A stretch of 64,000 bases of DNA, taken from Actinopolyspora xinjiangensis. GTDB lineage: Bacteria > Actinomycetota > Actinomycetes > Mycobacteriales > Pseudonocardiaceae. The position numbers and the translations under genes are program-made. A model generated the notes under the pieces. That model was not told the origin of the DNA. It saw only the letters and a list, made by a program, of their open reading frames with translations, and made no database searches. Where the stretch lies: contig NZ_FNJR01000007.1 in the NCBI RefSeq assembly GCF_900104475.1, positions 124,001-188,000 on the forward strand. Reading direction: 5' to 3'. Shown one piece after another: positions 56,511 through 64,000 of the stretch. How positions within the stretch are numbered: the stretch's first letter is position 1; each line of letters starts with the position of its first letter.

Positions 56511-57674
56511 TCAGGAGTGGTCGCCGAGCTCTCCGTGCACGGCACCGGAGGAGATCAGGTCTTCGCGGTCGGCGACCCGCCAGTCCCGCAGTACCCGACC
56601 GCTGTGCGCTCCCGGCTCGGCGACGCCGCCCGGCGGCGGCGCGGGAGTGTGGGAGAACCGGGGAGCGGCGGCGGGCTGCACCACTCCACCGGACTCGACG
56701 AGGGTGTTCCTGGCCCGCACGTGCGGGTGCGCGGCGGCCTCGGTCATCGACAGCACCTGGGTCACGCAGGCGTCGGAGCCCTCGAAGACCTCGGTCCAGT
56801 GCCGTGCGGTCCCGCTCGCGAAGGTCTCGGTGAACCGTTCGCGGATCTCGGACCAGTTGGCGGGGTCGTCACGGTCGGGCAGTTCACCGGACAGCCCCAG
56901 GCCTTCCAGCAGCCGCTCGTAGAACTGCGGTTCGAGCGCGCCGACCGCCATGTACCGCCCGTCGGAGGTGGCGTAGACGTCGTAGAACGGTGCTCCGCCG
57001 TCGAGCAGGTTGGTACCGCGCTCGGTGCTCCAACCTCCGGTGGCGAGCATGCCGTGGAGCATGGTGGCCAGATGGGCCGATCCGTCCACGATGGAGGCGT
57101 CGACCACTTGCCCTCCTCCTCCGGCACGAGCTCGCAGCAGGGCCGCCAGCACCCCCACTGCCAGGTACATCGCGCCGCCGCCGAAGTCCCCGAGCAGGTT
57201 CACCGGTGGCCGAGGCGGGCCGTCCGCGTCGCCGATCGCGTTCAGCACGCCGCTGAGCGCGATGTAGTCGATGTCGTGCCCCGCGCTCCGCGCCAGCGGG
57301 CCGTCCTGGCCCCAGCCGGTCATGCGTCCGTAGACGAGGTCGGGATTGTGCTCGAAGCAGGGATCGGGCCCTATGCCGAGCCGCTCCGCGACGCCGGGGC
57401 GGAATCCCTCCAGCAGGACGTCGGCGCGTCCGGCCAGCGCCAGCAGCGCCTCGGGGCCGCGCTCGTGCTTGAGGTCGAGCTGGACGGATCGCTTGCCCCG
57501 GTTGAGCAGGTCCTCGCCACCCCCTGCCCCGGGACGGTCGACCCGCACCACGTCGGCTCCCAGGTCTGCCAGCAGCATGGCGCAGAACGGCGCGGGTCCG
57601 AGCCCGGCCACTTCGACGACCCGAACTCCGTCCAGCGGGCCGGATCCGCCCACTCGCTCAGCCGACTGCGCCAC
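56511..57674 (-). CDS. CaiB/BaiF CoA-transferase family protein (alpha-methylacyl-CoA racemase-like)
   Basis: The 387-residue protein shows class III CoA-transferase features: PLDGVRVVEVAGLGPAPFCAMLLADLGADVVRVDRPG, RGKRSVQLDL, the catalytic Asp region in GHDIDYIALSGVLN and LGDFGGGAMYLAVGVLAAL. It should move CoA between acids or epimerise 2-methylacyl-CoA, a step in branched-chain and sterol-side-chain oxidation. GTG 57674 is preferred (AGGGAG 9 bases upstream); GTG 57701 is possible. It is divergent from the MerR gene, with a shared dyad between them. Confidence 0.87.
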   Translation of the reverse strand: MAQSAERVGGSGPLDGVRVVEVAGLGPAPFCAMLLADLGADVVRVDRPGAGGGEDLLNRGKRSVQLDLKHERGPEALLALAGRADVLLEGFRPGVAERLGIGPDPCFEHNPDLVYGRMTGWGQDGPLARSAGHDIDYIALSGVLNAIGDADGPPRPPVNLLGDFGGGAMYLAVGVLAALLRARAGGGGQVVDASIVDGSAHLATMLHGMLATGGWSTERGTNLLDGGAPFYDVYATSDGRYMAVGALEPQFYERLLEGLGLSGELPDRDDPANWSEIRERFTETFASGTARHWTEVFEGSDACVTQVLSMTEAAAHPHVRARNTLVESGGVVQPAAAPRFSHTPAPPPGGVAEPGAHSGRVLRDWRVADREDLISSGAVHGELGDHS

Positions 57675-57737
57675 CTCGGCACGCTCCCTCGTTCCGCACA
57701 CGGGTGATCGCGACCACCCCTATTTCGACGGAGCTAG

Positions 57738-57758
57738 TGTTACATTTCTGGTGTCACA
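57738..57758. promoter_or_regulatory. 21-base dyad between the CaiB and MerR genes
   Basis: TGTTACA-N7-TGTCACA, one mismatch from perfect, has the same arms and spacing as the site upstream of the thiolase gene at 43844-43864. It starts 46 bases before the MerR start codon and so could serve both divergent promoters. Confidence 0.6.
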
Positions 57759-57783
57759 TTGGTCAAGTAGTATCCTGCGGGGC

Positions 57784-58509
57784 ATGCTCCGAACAGTCGA
57801 CGAAGAGCTCACGATCGACGAGCTGGCCTCCAGGGCGGGCGTGACCGTGCGCACGGTGCGCTTCTACGCGTCACGCGGCCTGCTGCCGCCACCCCGACTG
57901 CGCGGCCGCGTCGGGCTGTACGGGGCGGACCACCTGGCGCGGCTGGACCTGATCAGGGAACTGCAGAACCTCGGGTTCACGCTGACCGCCATCGAGGGAC
58001 ACCTGGAGCGGATTCCCGAGGACGCTCCCCCCGAGGAGCTGGCACTGCAACGCGCGCTGCTGGCCCCCTGGACGAGTGACCAGGCCGAGGAGATCGACCG
58101 GGCGGAGCTGGACCGCCGGGCCGGGCGCGCGCTCTCCGACGAGGAGACCGAGCAACTGCTGACGCTGGGCATCCTGGAACGGATCACCGACGACAGCGGG
58201 CGAGAACGACTGCGGCTGACCAGCGCGTCGATGCTCAACGTCGGGTTGCAGATCACCGAGCTCCAGCTGCCCTCCGAAATGCTGTTGCAGGCCAAGCACA
58301 TCGTGGAGCAGCACACCTCGCAGATGGCAGGCGAGCTTCGCGAACTGTTCGCGGCCAACGTGCTGCGTCCCTACGTGGAGCGGGGACGCCCGGAATCCGA
58401 GCGGGAAAGGGTCAGGACGGCGGCGGACCAGCTACGCCCCCTGACGATCCAGGTGCTGGTCAACGGTTTCCAGCGTGCCGTCAACGAGGTCATCCGCAAT
58501 CATGTCTGA
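57784..58509 (+). CDS. MerR-family transcriptional regulator
   Basis: The 241-residue protein has the MerR DNA-binding domain (residues 8-75: LTIDELASRAGVTVRTVRFYASRGLL, then YGADHLARLDLIRELQNLGFTL). A long helical C-terminal domain follows that has no metal-binding Cys, so the ligand is probably organic, perhaps an acyl-CoA. It is divergent from the CaiB-type gene and likely regulates it. The dyad beside it recurs at the thiolase gene. ATG 57784 fits the domain start; only GGGGC precedes it. Confidence 0.9.
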   Translation: MLRTVDEELTIDELASRAGVTVRTVRFYASRGLLPPPRLRGRVGLYGADHLARLDLIRELQNLGFTLTAIEGHLERIPEDAPPEELALQRALLAPWTSDQAEEIDRAELDRRAGRALSDEETEQLLTLGILERITDDSGRERLRLTSASMLNVGLQITELQLPSEMLLQAKHIVEQHTSQMAGELRELFAANVLRPYVERGRPESERERVRTAADQLRPLTIQVLVNGFQRAVNEVIRNHV

Positions 58510-58520
58510 CCGAGGACCTT

Positions 58521-58548
58521 CGCTCGGCCGTGGGGTCCTGGCCGAGCG
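58521..58548 (+). terminator. hairpin after the MerR gene
   Basis: CGCTCGGCC (58521-58529) and GGCCGAGCG (58540-58548) form a perfect 9-base-pair stem 12 bases after the stop. Confidence 0.7.
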
Positions 58549-58766
58549 GAGGCCCCGAAGGGGCCCGGCAGGAGGCGGACACCTCGAACGGATCGACCGA
58601 GGAGGTCCGACGGAACCGCGCCGGTCGGCCGCCACCCGATAGCCGACTTCCCGGATCGGGGGAAACCCGATCCGGTGAGATTACCGCTCGAATGCGGCGT
58701 AGGCCCGCTTCCAACGGGTAAGCATTCCGGGTGTCAATCCCCTACCCGTACGCGAGGAAACACACC

Positions 58767-59216
58767 ATGAGCTTTTCCGGAGCGCTCGGTCGTACCCTGC
58801 TCACCGCCACGGCGGTCGCCGCGGTCTCGCTCGTGCCCGCCGTATCGCACGGGGGCGTCGAAGAAGCGTCGGCCGCCGCCCCGACGACGGCGGACGGAAC
58901 CGACCGGGGAGTCAGCGTGCTCAGCCTGCGGGTCGTACCGGGCGACCGCGCGGAGCGTGCGCGCTCGGCGATCCTGCGCTGCGGACCGGCGGGTGGCACC
59001 CACCCGAAGGCGGAGGCCGCGTGCGAACGGTTGGTGAAGGCCGGCGGCGAGTTCGGCGCGCTCCGCGCGGATCGGGACCCGATGTGCCCGTTGGTGTACC
59101 GACCGGTGACCGTGCACGCCACCGGGACCTGGCGGAACCAGCCCGTCGAACACCGCGAGACGTTCTCCAACGAGTGCGAGATGAGCGCGCACACCGGCAA
59201 GATCTTCAACTTCTGA
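58767..59216 (+). CDS. secreted subtilisin-inhibitor-like (SSI, I16) protease inhibitor
   Basis: The 149-residue precursor has a signal peptide (residues 1-38, ending in SHGGVEEASA-AA) and the SSI fold: SVLSLRVVPGDRA, the Cys pair around LRCGPAGGTHPKAEAAC, the reactive loop CPLVYRPVTV and the end FSNECEMSAHTGKIFNF. By comparison with SSI (CPMVYDP), the P1 residue is Leu and the P1' residue Val. Such inhibitors block subtilisin-type proteases around the mycelium. ATG 58767 is preferred to an upstream in-frame ATG-like start because AGGA stands 9 bases before it and the signal begins there. Confidence 0.92.
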   Translation: MSFSGALGRTLLTATAVAAVSLVPAVSHGGVEEASAAAPTTADGTDRGVSVLSLRVVPGDRAERARSAILRCGPAGGTHPKAEAACERLVKAGGEFGALRADRDPMCPLVYRPVTVHATGTWRNQPVEHRETFSNECEMSAHTGKIFNF

Positions 59217-59392
59217 CCGCGGAGCCGTCGTCCTGTCCTCGGAGGACTCGCTCGGCGGAACCTCCCGCACGGCTCTCGCCGCGTCGCTGGTCCGATCGGG
59301 CTGGCGCGGTGGTCGCGCAGCCCGCGCGTGAGGCGGCGCCCAGCCACGTTGGACCGCTGGTGAGCAGTGACCCGCGGGGGTGAGGCGGCCCG
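59217..59392. other. intergenic with an inverted GGCGGAACCTCC element
   Basis: GGCGGAACCTCC at 59254-59265 is complementary to GGAGGTTCCGCC at 59450-59461, at the end of repeat copy C. The pair could close a long stem around the repeat. Confidence 0.45.
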
Positions 59393-59470
59393 GCCCCGAC
59401 GTTGTGTAGCACCTACCCGATGTCGGGGCACCCGCAGCGAGGCGCCGCCGGAGGTTCCGCCAAGCGACCA
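59393..59470 (-). repeat. dispersed structured intergenic repeat, copy C (core and 3' end)
   Basis: This shorter copy keeps the core hairpin, with CCCCGAC (59394-59400) pairing GTCGGGG (59422-59428), the loop GTTGTGTAGCACCTACCCGAT and the conserved GGTTCCGCCAAGCGACCA. It starts 30 bases after the serine dehydratase stop, read on the minus strand. Confidence 0.75.
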
Positions 59471-59499
59471 GCTACGGGTGCCGCGGCGAGAGAATGCCC

Positions 59500-60855
59500 T
59501 CAACACTCGATGACGTTCACGGCGAGCCCGCCCCGGGCGGTCTCCTTGTACTTGTCCTTCATGTCCTCGCCGGTGGCCCGCATGGTCTTGATGACCTTGT
59601 CCAGCGATACGAAGTGACTGCCGTTGCCGCGCAGCGCCATCCTCGCGGCGGTGATCGCCTTGACCGAGGCCACGGCGTTGCGCTCGATACAGGGGATCTG
59701 CACCAACCCGCCGATGGGATCGCAGGTCAGACCGAGGTTGTGCTCCATGGCGATCTCGGCGGCGTTCTCCACCTGCGCCGGAGTACCACCGAGCACTTCG
59801 GCCAGCCCCGCCGCCGCCATGGAGCACGCCGATCCCACTTCGCCCTGGCATCCCACCTCGGCACCCGAGATGGAGGCGTTCTCCTTGAACAGCACGCCGA
59901 CGGCACCGGCGGCGAGCAGGAACCGCACCACTCCGTCCCCGTTCGCTCCCGGCAGGAACCGCATGTAGTAGTGCAGCACGGCGGGAACGATCCCGGCGGC
60001 GCCGTTGGTCGGTGCGGTCACCACTCGCCCGCCAGCGGCGTTCTCCTCGTTCACCGCGAGGGCGTAGACCGTCACCCACTCCATAGGGTCATCGGTGTCG
60101 CTCAGTTTGGCGCGCAGCTCCGCCGCGCGTCGCTCGACCCGCAGTCCGCCGGGCAGGGAGCCACCGCTGTTGCAGCCGTTGTGCACGCACTCGCGCATGA
60201 CGTGCCAGATCGACAGCAGTTCGTCGTGCACCCGCCGTTCGTCGCGCCAGGCCAGTTCGTTGGCGAGCATGAGCTCGCTGACCGAACAGCCGGTCCTGGC
60301 GCAGTGCTCCAGCAGCTCCGCCCCGGTTCGGAACCGATGGGGCAGTTCGGTGGTGTCGTGTTTGATGCGGTCGGTGCCCGCGGCCTCCTCGTCGACGACG
60401 AAACCGCCGCCGACGGAGTAGTACACCGCGCCGCACAGCCGCTCGCCCGCGTCGTCGAAGGCGGTGAACCGCATGCCGTTGGGGTGCGCCGGTAGCGTCT
60501 CGCGCCGGTACAGCACGAGATCCTCGTCGAAGTCGAAACCGATTTCCTGGGTGCCGCCGAGCAGCAACCGGCCGGTCGAGCGGATCTCGTCGACCCTGCC
60601 GGAAACCGCGAGCGGATCGACCGATTCCGGTAGGTGGCCCTCCAGGCCGAGCAGCACCGCCTTGGGACTGCCGTGACCGTGCCCGGTCGCGCCGAGCGAG
60701 CCGAACAGCTCGGCCCTGACCCCGACGGCGCGGGACAGCAGGTCCTCGTCACGCAGTCGCGCGACGAACCGCGCGGCCGCACGCATGGGTCCGACGGTGT
60801 GCGAGCTGGAGGGGCCGATCCCCACCGAGAAAAGATCGAAGACACTGATCGCCAT
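59500..60855 (-). CDS. sdaA: L-serine ammonia-lyase, iron-sulfur single-chain type
   Basis: The 451-residue enzyme has the N-terminal beta domain ([21 protein letters not shown]) and the C-terminal alpha domain. The cluster cysteines are seen in [12 protein letters not shown]..., [18 protein letters not shown] and [12 protein letters not shown]. It deaminates L-serine to pyruvate. ATG 60855 is chosen (the family start). It follows gcvH in the same direction, with a terminator hairpin between. Glycine cleavage makes one-carbon units that form serine, so the two genes fit one amino-acid catabolic unit. Confidence 0.95.
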   Translation of the reverse strand: MAISVFDLFSVGIGPSSSHTVGPMRAAARFVARLRDEDLLSRAVGVRAELFGSLGATGHGHGSPKAVLLGLEGHLPESVDPLAVSGRVDEIRSTGRLLLGGTQEIGFDFDEDLVLYRRETLPAHPNGMRFTAFDDAGERLCGAVYYSVGGGFVVDEEAAGTDRIKHDTTELPHRFRTGAELLEHCARTGCSVSELMLANELAWRDERRVHDELLSIWHVMRECVHNGCNSGGSLPGGLRVERRAAELRAKLSDTDDPMEWVTVYALAVNEENAAGGRVVTAPTNGAAGIVPAVLHYYMRFLPGANGDGVVRFLLAAGAVGVLFKENASISGAEVGCQGEVGSACSMAAAGLAEVLGGTPAQVENAAEIAMEHNLGLTCDPIGGLVQIPCIERNAVASVKAITAARMALRGNGSHFVSLDKVIKTMRATGEDMKDKYKETARGGLAVNVIEC

Positions 60856-60890
60856 TGATCGTCTCTTCTTGGTTCGTACGTGGTTCGCGG

Positions 60891-60916
60891 ACCCCGCCAC
60901 CTCGTCGTGGCGGGGT
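60891..60916 (-). terminator. hairpin between gcvH and serine dehydratase
   Basis: ACCCCGCCAC (60891-60900) and GTGGCGGGGT (60907-60916) form a perfect 10-base-pair stem about 20 bases after the gcvH stop, so sdaA gets only partial read-through or its own promoter. Confidence 0.75.
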
Positions 60917-60937
60917 CTCAGTCAGCTCCGGTCGGAG

Positions 60938-61309
60938 TCACTCACCCGTGAGCTCGGCGTACTGCTCGGCGTCCAGCAGCTTGCCGTACTCGCTGACCCG
61001 CAGCTCCAGCAGCCAGCCCTCACCGAACGGATCGTCGTTGATCTGGGAGGGGTCGTCGACGACCGCCTCGTTGACCGCCACGACCTCGCCGGTGGCGGGA
61101 GCGTAGAGGTCGCTGACCGACTTGGTGGACTCCAGCTCGCCGCAGGCCTCGCCCGCGGTGATCTGCTTGCCCACCTCGGGCAGGTCCACGTAGACGATGT
61201 CGCCGAGCGCGTTGGCCGCGTAGGGGGTCACGCCGACGCGCACGACATCGCCGCGCTCGGCGAGCCACTCGTGCTCTTCGGTGTACTTGAGATCGGTGGG
61301 CAGGCTCAT
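60938..61309 (-). CDS. gcvH: glycine cleavage system H protein
   Basis: The 123-residue protein carries the lipoyl arm that moves the aminomethyl group between the P, T and L enzymes of glycine cleavage. The lipoylation Lys is in [12 protein letters not shown] (near residue 64). GIVYVDLP-type strands ([13 protein letters not shown]) and [11 protein letters not shown] are diagnostic. ATG 61307-61309 has GGAG 6 bases upstream; the long open frame upstream runs through the riboswitch. The gcvP and gcvT genes are not in the window. Confidence 0.96.
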   Translation of the reverse strand: MSLPTDLKYTEEHEWLAERGDVVRVGVTPYAANALGDIVYVDLPEVGKQITAGEACGELESTKSVSDLYAPATGEVVAVNEAVVDDPSQINDDPFGEGWLLELRVSEYGKLLDAEQYAELTGE

Positions 61310-61346
61310 GGGGAGGCTCCATTGCTGTCGTTTGGACACCGGCATC

Positions 61347-61367
61347 CGACGGCCGGCCGGGCCGTCG
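61347..61367 (-). terminator. hairpin in the gcvH leader, possible riboswitch platform
   Basis: CGACGGCC (61347-61354) and GGCCGTCG (61360-61367) form an 8-base-pair stem between the glycine riboswitch and gcvH. It may be the terminator or a structural element of the expression platform. Confidence 0.45.
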
Positions 61368-61445
61368 ATCACGAGCATTCTCGCGTGTGGCGCTGCCACC
61401 CGCTCGGGCGGTGCGCCGCGAACACCGGAGTCCGCGTACTTGGTG

Positions 61446-61640
61446 GCCTCCCCCTCTGTTGCGGAACCTGAGAGTTTCACCGCGTCGTCGCGGTTTGCAC
61501 CGTGGGTGCGCACGGCGGCGCTTTCCAGAGTTGCCTCGACCGGACGGTACGGATGCCTGAGAGTTTGCGGGGAGGTTTGCTCCTTCGGCGCCCGTTCGGT
61601 GACACCGTGCGTACGGTGCTCACCCACGGGACTCTCCCGC
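61446..61640 (-). promoter_or_regulatory. tandem glycine riboswitch upstream of gcvH
   Basis: On the minus strand the first aptamer reads GCGGGAGAG, GCCGAAGGAGCAAACC and CCGCAAACTCTCAGGCA. The second follows with CTCTGGAAAGCG, CACGGTGCAAACC, GGTGAAACTCTCAGGT and CAGAGGGGG. This is the known gcv-type double aptamer. Glycine binding normally turns expression on, so that gcvH is made when glycine must be broken down. The second aptamer departs more from consensus than the first. Confidence 0.93.
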
Positions 61641-61902
61641 CCGGTGTCACGGGCCGGTATGCGATTGTCGCTGTGTTCGGCAACGATAACCCGGCGGGTG
61701 GGCGTGTCCAACCCCGGATGCCGCGAAGCGGCGAACACCACCGGCGAACGGAGGGCCGACTCACGCGCGCTGTGCGCACGATCACTGTCGTGGCCGCGAC
61801 TGGACCCGGTGACAGGATCCGGTCGCGCGCTCGTGCCGAACACCCCCGTCGAGAAGGCAGAACGGGGATCTCCATCCGTGGTGAACGATCCCGGGAGCGG
61901 TG
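61641..61902. other. divergent control region between the glycine riboswitch and the PucR gene
   Basis: This segment should hold the gcvH promoter (minus) and the PucR promoter (plus). No box pair stands out, and no gene is supported. Confidence 0.4.
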
Positions 61903-63489
61903 ATGGTCGACATACGGGGCCTGGTCGAGCGGGTCGGCCCCACACTGCTGCGTCCGGTGGTGGTGCCGGAGAAGGCGGGGGGTGTCGGCGACGTGGTCAT
62001 CGCCGAGACCGAGGACCTCGGCGAGATCGGAACCGCCGACGTGGTCCTCGGGGTGGGGGTGGCGAGTCGGGCGAGCGCCCTTGAGCTGGTGCGTGAATGC
62101 GGGGCCCGGGAGGCCACGGCCGTGCTGCTGAAACCACCGGTGTCCTGCGAGGATTCCGTGGTCGCCGCCGCGGCGGACGCCGGGCTCGCGCTGGTCGAGG
62201 TGCGGCGGGGCACGGCGTGGGCGCAGTTGGTGTGGTTGCTGCGGAGCGCGCTGGCCGGAACCGACACGGGTCCGGCGGGAGGTTCCCAGCAGCAGGTGGG
62301 GTCGGCCGGTCTCGGCGACCTGTTCCGGGTGGCCGACGCGGTGGCGGAGGTCGTCGACGCTCCCGTGACCATCGAGGACGCGCACTCGCAGGTGCTGGCC
62401 TACTCGGCCCGGCAGGACGTGACCGATCCCGCTCGGGTATCCACGATCATGGGTCGCAGGCAGCCGGACGACGTACTGGCGAAGTTCCGGGCGCGGGGCA
62501 CGTTCCGACAGCTGAGCCGGGGAGGTTCCGCGATCTACGTCCCGGAGCAGCCGGACGGCACCCTGCCCAGGCTGGTGGTCCCCATCCGGATGGGTGGTGA
62601 GCTGCTCGGCTCGATGTGGGCGGTGGTCACCGACGAGGTCTCCGAGCAGCGGGCCTCGGCGTTCGCCGAGACCGCCGCGCTGGTGGCACTGCAGCTGCTT
62701 CGCTGGCGGGTGATCACCGACTCGGAGCGGCAGCGCTCGGCTCGGTTGGTGCGCTCGCTGCTGGAGGGCTCGGAAGGGTGGCGCGCGGCGGCCAACGAGT
62801 TGGCGGTCGGGGCGGAGCCGCACCGGGTGGTGGCGATCGACGTCCGCGCCAGCGACGGCACCGACGAGGGGCATCGGCTCGCGATGTGGGAGTGGATCAC
62901 GCGGGGCATCGGCCGGGGGCCGATGGTGGCCGAGGTCGGTGGGGTGCTGTACGCGGTGGTCCCGGACCGCTCCGGCACGGGTGGGTGGCCCGCGCTGCGG
63001 GAAGCGCTGCTGGGCCACATCCGTGAGATGGACGCGGCCGACCCGCGCCCGCTGGTGGCGGTGGGCACGGCGGCTCCGCTCGCGGAGCTGCCGGTATCGC
63101 GCGGCAGGGCGGACGAGGTGCTGGCGCTGCTGCGGACGGGCATGGTCGAACGCGAGATAGCCGTGCACGAACAGCTCTGGCACACCCTGGTGCTGACCCG
63201 GATGGCGGGTGCCGCGAGTGACGCCGGGGTGGACGCGCTCGGCCCGCTGGCCCGACTCCGCGACAACGACCGCTCCCAGGGGACCGAGTACCTGCGCACG
63301 CTGCACTCCTGGCTCCGTCACCCCGGAGACCCCCGCGCGGCGAGCGGGGAGCTGAACGTGCATCCGAACACCTTCCGGTACCGGATGAAGCGGGTCAGCG
63401 CGCTGCTCGGGGCTGATCTCGACGACGCGGACGTGCGGTCGGCGCTGCTGGTGCAGTTGCTGGCCGAGCGGTGGAATCCGCACGGGTGA
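61903..63489 (+). CDS. PucR/CdaR-family helix-turn-helix regulator, probably of alanine dehydrogenase
   Basis: The 528-residue regulator has an N-terminal PucR-type domain ([24 protein letters not shown]-type; residues 1-110), a GAF-like middle, a GGDEF-like CdaR segment, and the C-terminal HTH at 455-520 ([23 protein letters not shown]). It is next to alanine dehydrogenase in the same direction. In Bacillus, AdeR of this family activates ald. ATG 61903 has GGGAG 5 bases upstream. Alanine or a related metabolite is the likely signal. Confidence 0.85.
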   Translation: MVDIRGLVERVGPTLLRPVVVPEKAGGVGDVVIAETEDLGEIGTADVVLGVGVASRASALELVRECGAREATAVLLKPPVSCEDSVVAAAADAGLALVEVRRGTAWAQLVWLLRSALAGTDTGPAGGSQQQVGSAGLGDLFRVADAVAEVVDAPVTIEDAHSQVLAYSARQDVTDPARVSTIMGRRQPDDVLAKFRARGTFRQLSRGGSAIYVPEQPDGTLPRLVVPIRMGGELLGSMWAVVTDEVSEQRASAFAETAALVALQLLRWRVITDSERQRSARLVRSLLEGSEGWRAAANELAVGAEPHRVVAIDVRASDGTDEGHRLAMWEWITRGIGRGPMVAEVGGVLYAVVPDRSGTGGWPALREALLGHIREMDAADPRPLVAVGTAAPLAELPVSRGRADEVLALLRTGMVEREIAVHEQLWHTLVLTRMAGAASDAGVDALGPLARLRDNDRSQGTEYLRTLHSWLRHPGDPRAASGELNVHPNTFRYRMKRVSALLGADLDDADVRSALLVQLLAERWNPHG

Positions 63490-63605
63490 GTTCACCGCCC
63501 CCGTTCGAGCCAGGGGGGTGCCGCCGGCCCCGCTCTGGAGCACACCGCGCGCCGACCGCTGCGCATGCTGGCACGAGAGCGCGGACCAACGGTACGGAAG
63601 CCGTG
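63490..63605. other. intergenic after the PucR gene, no gene seen
   Basis: No gene or clear terminator is visible. The operator-like palindrome of the ald promoter region follows at 63606. Confidence 0.4.
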
Positions 63606-63647
63606 TTGTGCCGAGAGCACAACAGCACCCGTGGAATCTCATTGTGC
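63606..63647 (+). promoter_or_regulatory. TTGTGC palindrome and half site upstream of ald
   Basis: TTGTGC-N5-GCACAA (63606-63622) is a perfect dyad. A third TTGTGC half site lies at 63642-63647, 36 bases from the first. The group is about 200 bases before the alanine dehydrogenase start and is a good candidate for PucR-type activator sites. Confidence 0.55.
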
Positions 63648-63840
63648 GGGAATGATGCGGTCGAACCGGTGACGGCGCATCGTGGTGCGCGACAGCGCTG
63701 ATCCCCGGCTCCCGATCACCGGATGCCCGGCGGACTGATGCCCGGCGGACGGCGCGGTACGGAGAACACCTCCGACAACCACCACCGGTTCGGTGATCAC
63801 CCGAACGGAAGGCAAGACCAGTCCTCGGAAGGGAAGAGCA

Positions 63841-64000
63841 GTGAAGATCGCCGTACCCCGCGAGATCAAGAACAACGAATACCGCGTCGCGCTCACACCA
63901 GCGGGGGTGCACGAGTTCGTCGGCAGGGGGCACGAGGTGTTCGTGGAGGCGAACGCGGGCGCGGGCTCGTCCATACCCGACGAGGAGTTCCTCGCGGCCG
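63841..64000 (+). CDS. ald: alanine dehydrogenase, N-terminal part cut by window edge
   Basis: Fifty-three codons are visible. They start at GTG 63841 and read KIAVPREIKNNEYRVALTPA, then GVHEFVGRGHEV and GAGSSIPDEEF, a perfect alanine dehydrogenase start. The conserved Arg and Lys near residue 15 bind pyruvate. GGGAAG is 4-5 bases upstream of the GTG. The enzyme interconverts L-alanine and pyruvate plus ammonia with NAD. The rest of the gene lies beyond the window. Confidence 0.93.
   Translation, partial: MKIAVPREIKNNEYRVALTPAGVHEFVGRGHEVFVEANAGAGSSIPDEEFLAA

Overview
The window is very GC-rich chromosomal DNA with actinomycete traits: GTG/TTG starts with strong AGGAG-type Shine-Dalgarno sites, a YbaB/WXG100-type locus, an SSI-type protease inhibitor, GH74 and PQQ-dependent sugar-dehydrogenase secreted enzymes, and a urease cluster without ureE. 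A mycelial, plant-debris-degrading member of the Pseudonocardiales or Actinopolysporales is the best guess; nothing in the sequence fixes the genus. No rRNA, tRNA, CRISPR array or intact insertion sequence was seen.

Layout. 1-3.7 kb: truncated PAS-GGDEF-EAL protein, secreted EEP-fold hydrolase, DUF1707 protein. 3.7-8.3 kb: urease operon ureABCFGD on the minus strand. 8.5-9.4 kb: patatin-like lipase. 9.7-13.8 kb: a plant-polysaccharide pair (PQQ-type sugar dehydrogenase and GH74 xyloglucanase), each with a CebR/LacI-type GGGAGCGCTCCC operator on its promoter. 13.9-22.9 kb: a sugar-acid catabolic regulon (U32-like protein, enolase-superfamily dehydratase, Zn-dehydrogenase, 2,5-dioxovalerate-type aldehyde dehydrogenase, IclR regulator and a remote SSS transporter) whose promoters share one operator design, plus a frameshifted FAD-oxidoreductase remnant. 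23-29 kb: class C-like serine hydrolase, cobalamin-riboswitch-controlled metE, CPBP protease. 29-40 kb: bifunctional penicillin-binding protein, small conserved proteins, a Baeyer-Villiger-type monooxygenase with TetR regulator, and two genes that look like an amyloid-signalling cell-death pair: a 126-residue Bell-like effector and an NB-ARC/TPR/transmembrane receptor. 40-49 kb: fadBA-type beta-oxidation genes and glycolate oxidase glcDEF. 49-53 kb: a YbaB-WXG-effector cassette. 53-59 kb: MpaB-like oxygenase, alkaline-phosphatase-fold protein, acyl-CoA dehydrogenase, CaiB CoA transferase, MerR regulator, SSI inhibitor. 59.5-64 kb: serine dehydratase, gcvH behind a tandem glycine riboswitch, PucR regulator and the start of alanine dehydrogenase.

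How the parts work together. Several circuits can be read directly from DNA: CebR-like control of extracellular glycan attack; IclR control of a sugar-acid operon and its transporter; a shared dyad linking fadA and the caiB-merR intergenic region; B12 control of metE; glycine control of gcvH next to serine dehydratase; PucR control of ald. A structured intergenic repeat occurs three times, always in one orientation, just after the stop of a minus-strand metabolic gene. The most unusual items are the amyloid-motif pair, the U32-like member of the sugar-acid operon, and the dispersed repeat.
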